Positions 38,463-47,501 of a DNA stretch of 64,000 nucleotides are shown one piece after another. The notes under the pieces were generated by a model. It worked only from the letters and a program-made list of their open reading frames with translations, was not told the DNA's origin and did no database searches. The stretch lies in contig JABISZ010000035.1 of NCBI GenBank assembly GCA_018668255.1, forward strand, positions 104,022 to 168,021, given 5' to 3'. Within the stretch, counting starts at the first letter, position 1, and the number at the start of each line of letters is the position of its first letter. The position numbers and the translations under genes were made by a program. Source of the stretch: Pseudomonadota bacterium. GTDB lineage: Bacteria > Pseudomonadota > Gammaproteobacteria > Ga0077536.

Positions 38463-39082
38463 AGCGCATCTTCTCTCCTATCTTTGTTCTCACTTATACG
38501 CCACATCAGCATATCAATCCTATCATTTCCGAAAAACATTTCTGACCCATTGAGAAACATCGTGGGACTTCCGTAACCCTGTCTCGATATCAGCTCATCG
38601 GTGTTTTTTCGTAATTTTTCTTTATATAGATCTAGGTTTATTTTTCTGAAAAATTCTGTCGTGTCTAAGCCCACTTCCTGAGTGACCGACTTTAAAACGG
38701 AATCAGAGGAGATATCCTCAAGGTCACTCCAATACCGGCGAAATATCGCGCGGGCGTACTCAACTAATAACCCCTCTTCTATGGCAAAAAATGCTCCTCT
38801 CATTGCTTTTACGCTATTGACTGGAAATGGCTTGGGGTTTCCTATTATGACTGCGCGTCTGCTGGCCCAGTCTTGAAGATCTTTGGCGTGATAGCTGACT
38901 TTCTGAGAAATTGGATTTTCACGAGAAACATATACACTTGGGTTGATTGAATTAAATATGCCACCAACTAAAATAGGCCTCCAAACTATATCTATGTCCA
39001 CAAGATTTACTTGAATTCCCTCAAATGCTAAATAAGTCCAAGGGCTGGAACAGTCGAAGAAAAATTCGACAGTGTTTTTCAT
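38459..39082 (-). CDS. DsbA-like (2-hydroxychromene-2-carboxylate isomerase family) protein
   Basis: The roughly 207-residue protein resembles kappa-class GST/HCCA isomerases: VEFFFDCSSPWTYLAFEG at the N-terminus with a serine in the position of the DsbA cysteines, a helical insert, and the cis-proline region GSPTMFLNG. Family members isomerise aromatic ring-cleavage intermediates with glutathione. ATG at 39082 is chosen because GGAGAG lies four bases before it; a GTG at 39094 precedes. It is coupled to the crotonase and preceded by a quinone reductase on the same strand. Confidence 0.85.
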   Translation of the reverse strand: MKNTVEFFFDCSSPWTYLAFEGIQVNLVDIDIVWRPILVGGIFNSINPSVYVSRENPISQKVSYHAKDLQDWASRRAVIIGNPKPFPVNSVKAMRGAFFAIEEGLLVEYARAIFRRYWSDLEDISSDSVLKSVTQEVGLDTTEFFRKINLDLYKEKLRKNTDELISRQGYGSPTMFLNGSEMFFGNDRIDMLMWRISENKDRREDAL

Positions 39083-39138
39083 ACTTCTCTCCACGACAAA
39101 AAATTTCTATAATGCGTTTTTCTCAGCTATAGGGCTTC

Positions 39139-40131
39139 TTAAACAACAATCACGGCCCTTCCAACAACTTGTCTTTTCTGAATTTCATCAAATGCGTCAA
39201 TCAGTCCTTCAAAACCGTAGCGACTGCCTACATACGGCATTAATTTACCTGATTTAGCCATAAACAGTAACTGCTCCATGGCCGCTGCCCCTTGTTCAGG
39301 ATGCAATCTACCGAATTCTCCTGCCCTTACGCCTATAACTGAATACTGTTTAATCAATGCATGATTCGCTCGAACAACTCCGACTTTACCGCTCGCAAAG
39401 CCAATTACAAGAATCCGTCCTAAGGAGGCGATACATTTTAGCGACTCCTCGAAAACTGCCCCACCTATCGGATCGTAAATCACATCTGCACCCCGCCCCG
39501 CGGTGATCTCGTTAACACGGTCTTTAAAAATCCCGTCTGCGTAGTCTAAAACATGATCAGCGCCTACTTTTTTAAGCACTGAACATTTTTCTTTACCCGT
39601 AGCTAGTGCGATAACCTTAGCACCGCAGACTTTTGCTAACTGAACCGCAGCTAATCCTACTCCACCAGCTGCGCCATGAATTAATACCGTCTCACGTTCT
39701 CGCAAGCTTGCACGAGCTATCAAACCTATGTAAGCCGTTTTGTACGCTATGAGAAAAGCGGCGCCTTTCTCGAAATCGAAAGGCTTTGGAAGTCTAAAAA
39801 CATTTTCTTCCTCAGCGATAACTTGCGTCGCTGCTGCGCCATACCTTACAGTTCCAATAACGTGATCACCTGCCAAAAAACGTGAAACATTAGGTCCTGC
39901 AGAGGTAATGACACCCGAAAATTCAGCACATGGGGTGAAAGGCATTTTTGGTCTGAGTTGATACGCTCCTTGCGTCATCAACATATCTGGAAAGCCGGGA
40001 GAAAAAGCTTTAACTGAAACAAGAACTTGCCCTGCCGTTGGAACCGATGAGAGTAATTTCTCAATCGAGAGATCGTGGTGATCACCGATCTTTGAGCAAC
40101 TCCAACCTTGATAAGTACCGTTGTGATTCAT
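39139..40131 (-). CDS. NADPH:quinone oxidoreductase family protein
   Basis: The 330-residue medium-chain dehydrogenase/reductase has VKAFSPGFPDMLMTQG, GSHVIGT-like GDHVIGTVRYG, the Rossmann motif VLIHGAAGGVGLAAVQLAK and GADVIYDPIGG. The zinc-binding cysteines of alcohol dehydrogenases are absent, which fits the quinone-reductase or acrylyl-CoA reductase branch. It heads a minus-strand group with the DsbA-like and crotonase genes and is divergent from the PncC-like gene. Confidence 0.88.
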   Translation of the reverse strand: MNHNGTYQGWSCSKIGDHHDLSIEKLLSSVPTAGQVLVSVKAFSPGFPDMLMTQGAYQLRPKMPFTPCAEFSGVITSAGPNVSRFLAGDHVIGTVRYGAAATQVIAEEENVFRLPKPFDFEKGAAFLIAYKTAYIGLIARASLRERETVLIHGAAGGVGLAAVQLAKVCGAKVIALATGKEKCSVLKKVGADHVLDYADGIFKDRVNEITAGRGADVIYDPIGGAVFEESLKCIASLGRILVIGFASGKVGVVRANHALIKQYSVIGVRAGEFGRLHPEQGAAAMEQLLFMAKSGKLMPYVGSRYGFEGLIDAFDEIQKRQVVGRAVIVV

Positions 40132-40168
40132 TATGCTGTCATTATTACCTAATTAAATCGGATCCGAT

Positions 40169-40660
40169 ATGAACATATCTTCCTCCACCACAAAAAAAAT
40201 TGCTGATTTATTAATTGAAGCTAATCAAAGCATCAGCGTAGCTGAGTCTTCTACAGGAGGCCTTATAGCGGCAAGTCTTCTGGCTGTGCCCGGTGCGTCG
40301 GCCTACTTCAACGGTGGTGCTATTATCTATACCATGCGTGCAAGGAGAAAGCTCTTGCAAATAGATAAAGAAAAACTTAACGCACAAACTCCTTTAACAG
40401 ACCAGTATGTTACCTTATGTGCTGAACAGATAAAAAAGCAACTGAAGTCAACTTGGGGTTTAGCGGAGCTAGGAGCAACAGGCCCAGCGGGGACTCCTTA
40501 TGGGCACCCTCCAGGAATCTGCGTTCTTGCAATTGTGGGGCCAAAAACGGTGACTAGACATATAGAAACAGGCAAAAATGATAGAGAGGAAAACATGATT
40601 GTCTTTCGAGATGAGGCTCTGAGTATGCTCCTAGAAGCGCTTTCCCACAAAACCACCTAA
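40169..40660 (+). CDS. CinA C-terminal domain protein (nicotinamide-nucleotide amidohydrolase family)
   Basis: This 163-residue stand-alone CinA_C protein has AESSTGGLIAASLLAVPGASAYFNGG, in which the family's ESCTGG becomes ESSTGG, and TGPAGTPYGHPPG. In E. coli PncC this domain deamidates NMN to nicotinate mononucleotide. The catalytic serine-region is kept, but the Cys-to-Ser change and divergent middle make identity with PncC uncertain. It is followed 13 bases later by a thiopurine-methyltransferase-like gene. Confidence 0.83.
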   Translation: MNISSSTTKKIADLLIEANQSISVAESSTGGLIAASLLAVPGASAYFNGGAIIYTMRARRKLLQIDKEKLNAQTPLTDQYVTLCAEQIKKQLKSTWGLAELGATGPAGTPYGHPPGICVLAIVGPKTVTRHIETGKNDREENMIVFRDEALSMLLEALSHKTT

Positions 40661-40673
40661 GAAGCCTTGTTAA

Positions 40674-41333
40674 ATGAAAGCTTGTTCAGACCATAATAAA
40701 TTTTGGCTCGATAAATGGGCTTCAAACGCTATAGGCTTCCATGAAGATTTCATTCACCCGCTCTTAAAGCAATACTGGAGCAGTCTCAACTCTGCTCCAC
40801 GTAGCAATGTATTAGTTCCTTTATGTGGGAAATCGAAAGATCTCTTGTATTTAAGAAACCAAGGACATAATGTCTTTGGAATAGAAATTAGTGAAATAGC
40901 CATAGTTGCATTCTTTGATGAACATAAAATTACATACGAGAAAATACGACACCCCAACCACGATATTTTTCGAGGGGAAGGACTGACTGTTTACCGCTCA
41001 GACATATTCGATTTCCCGAAAAAAATACTCCCTAAAATAGACGTAATATACGATCGAGCTTCCCTTATAGCGTTATCTGATAAGCAGCGACAAAACTATT
41101 CAGATTGGCTCACCACGAGCGCACAATCGGGGTGTAAATCCCTATTAATTACTTTAGAGTATGATGAAGAAAAGTTATCACCTCCTCCTTATCTAGTAGA
41201 TAGAATGGAACTTACTGCACTCTATCGAGATAACTGGGAGATTACTCATTTAGGGCAACACTCTGCTCTTGCAAAAGGGTATCAGGCTCGAGAAAATGCT
41301 TACCTCCTAAATAGGAAAGAATTCAATGCATGA
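40674..41333 (+). CDS. tpm: Thiopurine S-methyltransferase family protein
   Basis: This 219-residue SAM-dependent methyltransferase follows the bacterial TPMT pattern: NKFWLDKWASNAIGFHEDF at the start, VLVPLCGKSKDLLYL with VFGIEISE (SAM binding), and DVIYDRASLIAL. Bacterial members methylate sulfur, selenium or tellurium compounds and give metalloid resistance. The native substrate here is unknown. It overlaps the HIT gene by eight bases and follows the PncC-like gene by 13. Confidence 0.88.
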   Translation: MKACSDHNKFWLDKWASNAIGFHEDFIHPLLKQYWSSLNSAPRSNVLVPLCGKSKDLLYLRNQGHNVFGIEISEIAIVAFFDEHKITYEKIRHPNHDIFRGEGLTVYRSDIFDFPKKILPKIDVIYDRASLIALSDKQRQNYSDWLTTSAQSGCKSLLITLEYDEEKLSPPPYLVDRMELTALYRDNWEITHLGQHSALAKGYQARENAYLLNRKEFNA

Positions 41334-41799
41334 AGACGATAAAAAAAATGCGGTTCAGAGAGGAAATTTCGATCCAAATACTGTTTTTGATAAGATTTTA
41401 ACCGGAGAACTTCCGGCTGAAATTTTATTTCAGAATGAGCTGGTAACTGCTTTTATGGACATACAACCGATAACTACTGGTCACGTATTGGTAATACCTA
41501 ATGAGCGAGCAGCATCTTTGAGTGAGCTCCCGACAACAACCGGAGCTGAAATATTCAAGGTGGGGCAAAGCGTTGCGGCGGCTATAAGAAAAAGTAATCT
41601 CCAATGCGAAGGGATTAATTTGTTTCTTGCCGATGGTGTTGCTGCAGGGCAAACCGTCTTTCATGTTCACCTCCATATTTTCCCCCGCTATAAAAATGAC
41701 GGCTTTAAATGGAGCTTGCCTGATCGATATTATTCCCCACCTGAAAGATCGGAATTAGCCGCAGCTCGGGAGGAAATCAGCGGGCACTTCAACCTGTAA
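41326..41799 (+). CDS. HIT family protein
   Basis: The 157-residue protein has the histidine-triad motif FHVHLHIFPR near residues 116-125, and the upstream VFDKILTGELPAEILF and TTGHVLVIPNE segments. HIT proteins hydrolyse AMP-lysine, AMP-NH2 or dinucleotide polyphosphates. The start lies inside the end of tpm (eight-base overlap), suggesting coupled translation. It is convergent with the MFS gene. Confidence 0.9.
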   Translation: MHEDDKKNAVQRGNFDPNTVFDKILTGELPAEILFQNELVTAFMDIQPITTGHVLVIPNERAASLSELPTTTGAEIFKVGQSVAAAIRKSNLQCEGINLFLADGVAAGQTVFHVHLHIFPRYKNDGFKWSLPDRYYSPPERSELAAAREEISGHFNL

Positions 41800-41844
41800 T
41801 TACTCAGTAGAAATGACTAAAGTCTTGAGATCTAACAGGCGAAG

Positions 41845-43068
41845 TTACGAGAGGGCGCCTACCTTAGGCCTAGAGAAATTTAACCTCATCAGTAGAAAAC
41901 CTATCAGCCCCAAATTCAACACATTCCAACCAACACCATGAATAAATGCAGTTTCATAAGACCCTGTGTAATCAAAAATCACACCACCTGCCCAACCACC
42001 AAAAGCCATTCCTATCACGGTCGACAAAATAAGGATACTCAATCGTCTTCCTGCTTCCGCTTCAGGGAAAAACTCCCTAACAATGAGTGCATAACAAGGC
42101 ACGATACCGCCCTGAAACAAACCAAACATTATAGAAACGGCGCGTATTGAAGGAAGTGTATCTGCCCCTAGATAGCAGGCCAAGGCAAAACACTGTAAGG
42201 AGGAACCGATGAACAAAGTTTTCAGTCCACCTATGCGATCGGATAACCAACCAAACCCTAAGCGAGAAATGACGCCGCAGGCTAACATTATGGAGAGCAT
42301 TTCTGCACCTGTCGTAAGCCCGTACCCTCGATCACCACATAGCGCGACGATATGAACTTGTGGCATAGCCATGGCAACACAACAAGCCACACTGGCAACA
42401 CATAATATCAGCATAAGATTCTGAGAGCTGAGTCCTAGACGACTCGAACCACCCATACTCCCTTCCGAATGCTCTATCGCCCCAGAATTATCAATTCGAC
42501 GGCGAAGTACAAATAGTAAAGGAAGCATTAATGTTGTGCTCAACAAACCTACAACCATATAGGCATAACGCCAACCAGAATCAAGGGTCATCATTTGCAT
42601 CAAAGGAGGCCACACGGTTCCGCCTAAGTAATTTCCACAAGCACAAATAGCAATAGCCAAACCTCGGCGACGCAGGAACCACTTGGAGATATCGGCTAGT
42701 AACGGAGCAAACACTATGGCCAGACCAAATACACCAATTTGAAAATGCGCAAGATTCAACAATAACAAATTGGTACTTAAAGCGGCCTGTAGGTAAGACA
42801 ACCCTAACGCAATTGAGCTGAATAACAGCATTCTTATCAATCCGTAGCGCTCAGCAAGTTGTGCAGCCAGTAATCCGCCGAAACCGAAGCCCATCATAAC
42901 CATTGTATAAGGGAATGATGCCGCACCTCGCAGTATGCCAAAATCACTTTGGAACGCAGGTATGGCTACGACGACGGCGAACATGCCACTGCTACCAATC
43001 GTGCCTAGGCCTACTGTAGCGAGCAGTCTCAACCACGCATAGGTGGAGTCAATAGCCGCGACTTTCAA
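41845..43068 (-). CDS. MFS transporter
   Basis: The 407-residue protein has about twelve hydrophobic segments and MFS markers: GLLAAQLAERYGLIRML between the second and third segments, and GFGWLSDRIGGLKTLF after the central loop. This resembles the oxalate/formate:H+ and monocarboxylate branch of the superfamily. The transported compound is not known. It is 32 bases downstream of the PNPOx-like gene on the same strand. Confidence 0.88.
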   Translation of the reverse strand: MKVAAIDSTYAWLRLLATVGLGTIGSSGMFAVVVAIPAFQSDFGILRGAASFPYTMVMMGFGFGGLLAAQLAERYGLIRMLLFSSIALGLSYLQAALSTNLLLLNLAHFQIGVFGLAIVFAPLLADISKWFLRRRGLAIAICACGNYLGGTVWPPLMQMMTLDSGWRYAYMVVGLLSTTLMLPLLFVLRRRIDNSGAIEHSEGSMGGSSRLGLSSQNLMLILCVASVACCVAMAMPQVHIVALCGDRGYGLTTGAEMLSIMLACGVISRLGFGWLSDRIGGLKTLFIGSSLQCFALACYLGADTLPSIRAVSIMFGLFQGGIVPCYALIVREFFPEAEAGRRLSILILSTVIGMAFGGWAGGVIFDYTGSYETAFIHGVGWNVLNLGLIGFLLMRLNFSRPKVGALS

Positions 43069-43100
43069 ATATCGCTCCTCACCCTACGCCAATCCAACTA

Positions 43101-43631
43101 TCAATCACTAGTGTCTCCAAAAAGCTCAGGTGCTTCATTTTTCACCTTGGCATCCTCAGTCCAATAACGCTTTGCCCAGATCCCTTGATAAGGTTCGTCA
43201 TCGATAGGCATCCGCCATGTCCGAACGTCTGCATCTTTGAGTACTACCGAACATAGTGCACGCGGCTGGTCATCTGTGCCATCAACATACTCGTTCCATT
43301 CGTCGATATACCTCGACGCGATACGACGATACCTATCACGCCAAGCATCATCATTACCCACCTCAAAATCTATGTTTGCTTTCCCTCTCACTACGACTTT
43401 TCTATAAGGAACTGGAGCTTCGTCCGCACTAAGTGCTATACGATTATCATGCCGAATATTTTTCAACCACTCTGAGTGCTGTCTAGGCGTAAACCAAATT
43501 CTACCTTCTTCGTGAACAAACCAAATAGGAGTCACTAATGGAGCACCAGTTTTATCAACCGTGGCAATATTCATAATAATTTTGGGCAGCGCCAAAAAAT
43601 CATCTCGCTCTTCATTTGTCAACTTAGGCAT
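43101..43631 (-). CDS. Pyridoxamine 5'-phosphate oxidase-like (split-barrel) protein
   Basis: The 176-residue protein has the FMN-binding split-barrel pattern: MNIATVDKTGAPLVTPIWFVH, GRIWFTPRQHSEWLKNIRHDNRIAL, and KVVVRGKANID. It resembles the TIGR03618/F420-type group, whose members bind FMN, F420 or heme. The start is placed at the ATG at 43631 with GGGAGAG upstream; the frame extends five codons further. Its substrate and cofactor are unknown. Confidence 0.83.
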   Translation of the reverse strand: MPKLTNEERDDFLALPKIIMNIATVDKTGAPLVTPIWFVHEEGRIWFTPRQHSEWLKNIRHDNRIALSADEAPVPYRKVVVRGKANIDFEVGNDDAWRDRYRRIASRYIDEWNEYVDGTDDQPRALCSVVLKDADVRTWRMPIDDEPYQGIWAKRYWTEDAKVKNEAPELFGDTSD

Positions 43632-43741
43632 CTTTCTCTCCCGCATAAAAAGATATTTGAAAAGTACCGCATGTCTCTGCGATGGTAGGCATATAGGTTA
43701 ACACCTTGTGAAGAAAAGAGACTAATCACTTTTGACCAGCG

Positions 43742-44542
43742 CTAACTAACTTTGTTCAAAATATCCAAGACGTCTTTCTGCAGCGATCGATTACACGCCG
43801 CTACTACGCGGCCACCGGACATAACCGGGCGACCTTCCCAATCACTGACGACACCACCAGCCGCCTCCACGATGGGAATAACGGGTGCTATGTCATAAAA
43901 CTGCAGGTCTGACTCAATGACCAGATCCGCGAATCCAGATGCCATCAAACAGTAACCATAACAATCGGCCCCAAAGCGAGTTAGCTTGGCCAGGGAAGAT
44001 ACGCGATTAAACGCCTCTAACTCGACACCCAACTGGAACATGTCCGGAGTCGTTGAGAAAAGAGTGGCCTCACTCAAAAGCTTTGTCTCTCGACATTTTA
44101 GCGATATCACGCCTTCAGGCCGTATCAATTGGGCAAGTTCACCTCCTCCTACAAAGCAATCACCTACCATAGGCTGGCTCATCATCCCGTAACAGGGGGC
44201 TCCGTTATGAAGCAACCCTATTAACGTCCCCCACGTCGGCATGCCAGAAATAAACGAACGTGTCCCATCGATCGGGTCGATAATCCATGACCATTCAGAG
44301 GAGCCTTCAGTCAACCCATATTCCTCACCTTCAATTCCATGGGTAGGGTATCTTTCTTCGATAACCGAGCGAATTCTCCTTTCAGCAGATCTGTCGGCCT
44401 CTGTCACCGGATCGAAACAACCACTAGAAGCCTTATTTTCGATTGTGAGAGACGACCTAAATGCTGGTAACGTTTCTTGCGCGGCCGCTACAGACAACTC
44501 TCTTAAAAACAGTCGTATTTCGCCATCAAAGCTTGCATCCAT
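43742..44542 (-). CDS. Inositol-monophosphatase family phosphatase (histidinol-phosphatase-like)
   Basis: The 266-residue Mg-dependent phosphatase has GEEYG, the metal motif IDPIDGTRSFISG and the C-terminal YDIAPVIPIVEAAGGVVSDWEG. The overall pattern is closest to HisN-type histidinol phosphatases, but inositol monophosphatase or CysQ activities cannot be excluded. The ATG at 44542 follows AGGAAG; an ATG six codons upstream lacks this. No his genes are nearby. Confidence 0.85.
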   Translation of the reverse strand: MDASFDGEIRLFLRELSVAAAQETLPAFRSSLTIENKASSGCFDPVTEADRSAERRIRSVIEERYPTHGIEGEEYGLTEGSSEWSWIIDPIDGTRSFISGMPTWGTLIGLLHNGAPCYGMMSQPMVGDCFVGGGELAQLIRPEGVISLKCRETKLLSEATLFSTTPDMFQLGVELEAFNRVSSLAKLTRFGADCYGYCLMASGFADLVIESDLQFYDIAPVIPIVEAAGGVVSDWEGRPVMSGGRVVAACNRSLQKDVLDILNKVS

Positions 44543-44710
44543 TGAGCACTTCCTTTGCATTTAGGCTGAGTGAAAGCCAAATGACTGCATCACCGTAATT
44601 CATTTTCTATCGACTGCTGCGCACCAGAAAAAATACGTTCGCTGCGAACCGAAGATAGCGTTATCATGATCCATATCACAGACTAATTATACAGCAAGTT
44701 GGCTTAGAAC

Positions 44711-47200
44711 ATGATCGAAACATTAAACTCTATTTACGAGAAGACTATACTCGCACGACCCGTAGTGACCCTATTTTTCCTGTCGCTTATCTTAATCGTT
44801 TTTTCGGCAGGTCTTCGCGATTTTAAGATTGATGCTAGTACGGATGCCCTTCTGCTCGAAAGTGATAAAGACTTAAGATCGTTTCGCGAAATGAGTATGC
44901 GTTATAAAACGCGCGAATTCATGTTCATTGCCGTCGCTCCGACTACAGATATTTTATCCGAGGAAAATATTGACTTTGTTAAACGACTTAGAGACGAGCT
45001 TGCCGGCGTTACAAACGTGTATGACGTCATTTCAATGCTCGACGTTCCCCTGTTGACCAACAAGCCTGGCACACTTGCAGAGGCTGCCACTAATTTCCAG
45101 ACATTACGACTCGCTACAGTAGATATAGAAAAGGCACGAGTAGAACTGACTGAAGGACCAGTCTATAAAGATCTTATCGCAAGCGCTGATGGCACTGTGA
45201 CTGCTATACAATTGTTTTTGGATGAGCACCCCCAACTCCCCAGGTTGAGAAAAATCCGTGATTCTTTGCTTTACCAAAAACACAGCGAAACTGGTTTGAG
45301 CGCAGAGCAAAAGATAGAACTTTCAACAATAGAACCTGATTACCAGCAGTCCAAACTAGAGGCTGAGGAAAATGCACATAATGCGATTGGCGAGATTCGA
45401 GGCATTCTCCAGCGCTATGAACAGGAAGGGACTGCAAGACTTTACCTAGGCGGTCTTCCCATGATTACGGACGACTTGATCAGTTTTATTGGCAGAGATC
45501 TGATTATATTTGGCTCAGGTGTTTTTATATTTTTAATCATTATGCTGAGCGTCATATTTCGAGAAGTACGCTGGGTTATACTGCCTTTCGCGAGCTGTAT
45601 TTACAGTGGAACGTTAATGCTTGGACTATTAGGTCTACTCGGATGGAAAGTGACCATAATTTCATCCAACTTTCTCGCTTTAATACTGATTATCAGCATG
45701 TCTATGAATATCCATTTAGTGGTTCGCTATCGAGAACTATACCGAGACCACCCCAATGCTTCACAACTCGACTTGGTCCGATTAACTGTACAAAATATGG
45801 CTAGACCATGCTTTTATACCGCTATCACGACCATTATTGCTTTCGCATCGCTCGTCATCAGCGGCATCAGACCTGTAATTGATTTTGGTTGGATGATGAC
45901 AATAGGCCTCGTTGTCGTTTTTCTCACCTCCTTTACCCTCTTCCCATCGTTATTACTTCTCACCAAAAAAGCTACTCTAAAGAAAGCAGATGGGAATACC
46001 TATCCTTTGACAGCAGTCCTGAGTCGTTTTACTGAAAATCATGGAAAAACTGTACTCTTTGTATCGTTCTGCGTTGGTGTCGCTGGCCTAACTGGGATGA
46101 AAAAGCTTGAGGTAGAAAACAGTTTCATATCATATTTCCATGAAGATACAGAAATTTATCAGGGATTAAAATTAATTGATGAAAAACTAGGAGGCACTAC
46201 TCCTCTTGATATAATTTTGAAATTTCCAGAGACGATTCCTGAGTCGGATTTTGGCTCAGAAGAAGATGATCTCGCGGCTTTATTTGGTGATATGTCCGAC
46301 CAAGGGGATAAAGCTGATTCGTGGTTTACCACCCACAAGATAGATCGTATCAAAGCTGTCCACGACTACCTCGAACAGCGACCTGAAATTGGGAAAGTCT
46401 TGTCACTAGCTTCAGGACTTCGTGTAGCAGAAGAGCTAAATGGAGGGAACGAATTTACTCCATTCGAGCTCAACATTTTATACAAACGTATGCCGGCTGC
46501 GGTCAGAGCGACATCTATTGACCCGTATATTTCAATATACGATGACGAGGCGCGCATCGCGGTGAGAATTTTCGACTCTATGCCTGACTTAAGGAGAAAT
46601 GAGCTTCTCAAGGAGATCCAAAGCGACTTGGAAACTGTCTTGGGTTTGTCGTCCAAAGAGTATCAAATCACAGGTTTACTAGTACTTTATAACAACGTCC
46701 TACAAACTTTGTTTAACTCTCAAATTTTGACTCTTGGTGCCGTAATGCTCGGTATTATGGCCATGTTGCTGATACTCTTCTGGTCTGTCAAAGTTGCTAT
46801 AGTGGGGATACTACCTAATGCCTTAGCTGCGACCGCTATTTTAGGTCTCATGGGATGGATGGCCATACCACTCGACATAATGACAATCACTATCGCTGCA
46901 ATAACGGTGGGCATAGCAGTCGACGATTGCATACACTACCTTTATCGTTACAAAACCGAACTACCGACTCTTAAAGATCCCGTCAAAACTATGCATTATT
47001 GCCATGACAACATCGCCAGAGCAGCCCTCTATACAACACTTACCATTACGATTGGATTTTCAATTCTCCTTTGGTCCAACTTCATTCCGACAATCCTTTT
47101 TGGCATACTAACCTCGATAGCCATGATTGTGGCTCTACTGGCAGCACTCACTTTAATGCCTAAATTAATTTTAATGCTTAAGCCTTTTCCAAGCGATTAA
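44711..47200 (+). CDS. RND/MMPL superfamily exporter
   Basis: The 829-residue inner-membrane protein has the twofold RND layout: a first membrane segment near residues 17-37, a large periplasmic domain, six-segment bundle with LIISMSMNIHLVVRYRE, then a second periplasmic domain (with a low-complexity GSEEDDLAALFGDMSDQG) and a second bundle with AITVGIAVDDCIHYLYRY. Members export lipids or hydrophobic compounds. The family also includes HpnN, and a squalene-hopene cyclase gene lies 13 kb away, but I see no HpnN-specific sign. The gene stands alone. Confidence 0.88.
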   Translation: MIETLNSIYEKTILARPVVTLFFLSLILIVFSAGLRDFKIDASTDALLLESDKDLRSFREMSMRYKTREFMFIAVAPTTDILSEENIDFVKRLRDELAGVTNVYDVISMLDVPLLTNKPGTLAEAATNFQTLRLATVDIEKARVELTEGPVYKDLIASADGTVTAIQLFLDEHPQLPRLRKIRDSLLYQKHSETGLSAEQKIELSTIEPDYQQSKLEAEENAHNAIGEIRGILQRYEQEGTARLYLGGLPMITDDLISFIGRDLIIFGSGVFIFLIIMLSVIFREVRWVILPFASCIYSGTLMLGLLGLLGWKVTIISSNFLALILIISMSMNIHLVVRYRELYRDHPNASQLDLVRLTVQNMARPCFYTAITTIIAFASLVISGIRPVIDFGWMMTIGLVVVFLTSFTLFPSLLLLTKKATLKKADGNTYPLTAVLSRFTENHGKTVLFVSFCVGVAGLTGMKKLEVENSFISYFHEDTEIYQGLKLIDEKLGGTTPLDIILKFPETIPESDFGSEEDDLAALFGDMSDQGDKADSWFTTHKIDRIKAVHDYLEQRPEIGKVLSLASGLRVAEELNGGNEFTPFELNILYKRMPAAVRATSIDPYISIYDDEARIAVRIFDSMPDLRRNELLKEIQSDLETVLGLSSKEYQITGLLVLYNNVLQTLFNSQILTLGAVMLGIMAMLLILFWSVKVAIVGILPNALAATAILGLMGWMAIPLDIMTITIAAITVGIAVDDCIHYLYRYKTELPTLKDPVKTMHYCHDNIARAALYTTLTITIGFSILLWSNFIPTILFGILTSIAMIVALLAALTLMPKLILMLKPFPSD

Positions 47201-47266
47201 GCCTTAGCTGGTGCAGGGAAGCTTCGCTTCTCTGACCTTTGCAACAAGCCAGAGGCATCAGCTTGA

Positions 47267-47407
47267 ATGGCTTTTATTCCTCTCGACAGCCCAAAGTCAA
47301 AGAACCAAATCAGTGACAAACCCGTTCGTCCTGGCTATCTAGAAATAGCGGATCTCTATATGATTAAAGCGCACGTGGTTCTTGAGGCTAAAGGACTATA
47401 CATATAA
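47267..47407 (+). CDS. Possible 46-residue small ORF
   Basis: An ATG-to-TAA frame encodes a 46-residue peptide beginning MAFIPLDSPK and ending VVLEAKGLYI. No Shine-Dalgarno is visible and I recognise no family. The second half (YLEIADLYMIKAHVVLEAKG) could form an amphipathic helix. It may be a chance frame, a gene remnant or an upstream leader peptide of the mtoX locus. Confidence 0.2.
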   Translation: MAFIPLDSPKSKNQISDKPVRPGYLEIADLYMIKAHVVLEAKGLYI

Positions 47408-47458
47408 GGTATGAGGTCAGACTCGCTTAACTTAATAAAAACTATCAATGATCAGCAG

Positions 47459-47477
47459 ACAGTAAACAGTAAACAGT
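47459..47477 (+). repeat. Tandem ACAGTAA repeat upstream of mtoX
   Basis: Two exact ACAGTAA units and a third partial ACAGT lie 25 bases before the mtoX start, immediately upstream of the GGGGGA ribosome-binding site. They may be an operator or just slippage. Confidence 0.6.
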
Positions 47478-47501
47478 TTTAACATATCTGGGGGATATAT
47501 A

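Larger units (their letters stand above)
47201..47501 (+). other. 301-base intergenic region before the methanethiol oxidase gene
   Basis: This is the longest gene-free stretch in the window. It holds a possible 46-codon ORF (47267-47407), a poor promoter candidate (TTGAGG at 47382-47387 and TATAAG at 47403-47408, only 15 bases apart) and a tandem 7-base repeat just before the ribosome-binding site. No strong terminator follows the exporter gene; only a 5-bp GAAGC/GCTTC hairpin near 47218-47230 is seen. Confidence 0.6.

Noticed and set aside
44711..47200. Calling the RND exporter HpnN because a squalene-hopene cyclase is in the window
   Set aside because: They are about 13 kb apart with no other hpn genes, and I see no HpnN-specific motif, so only the superfamily is stated.
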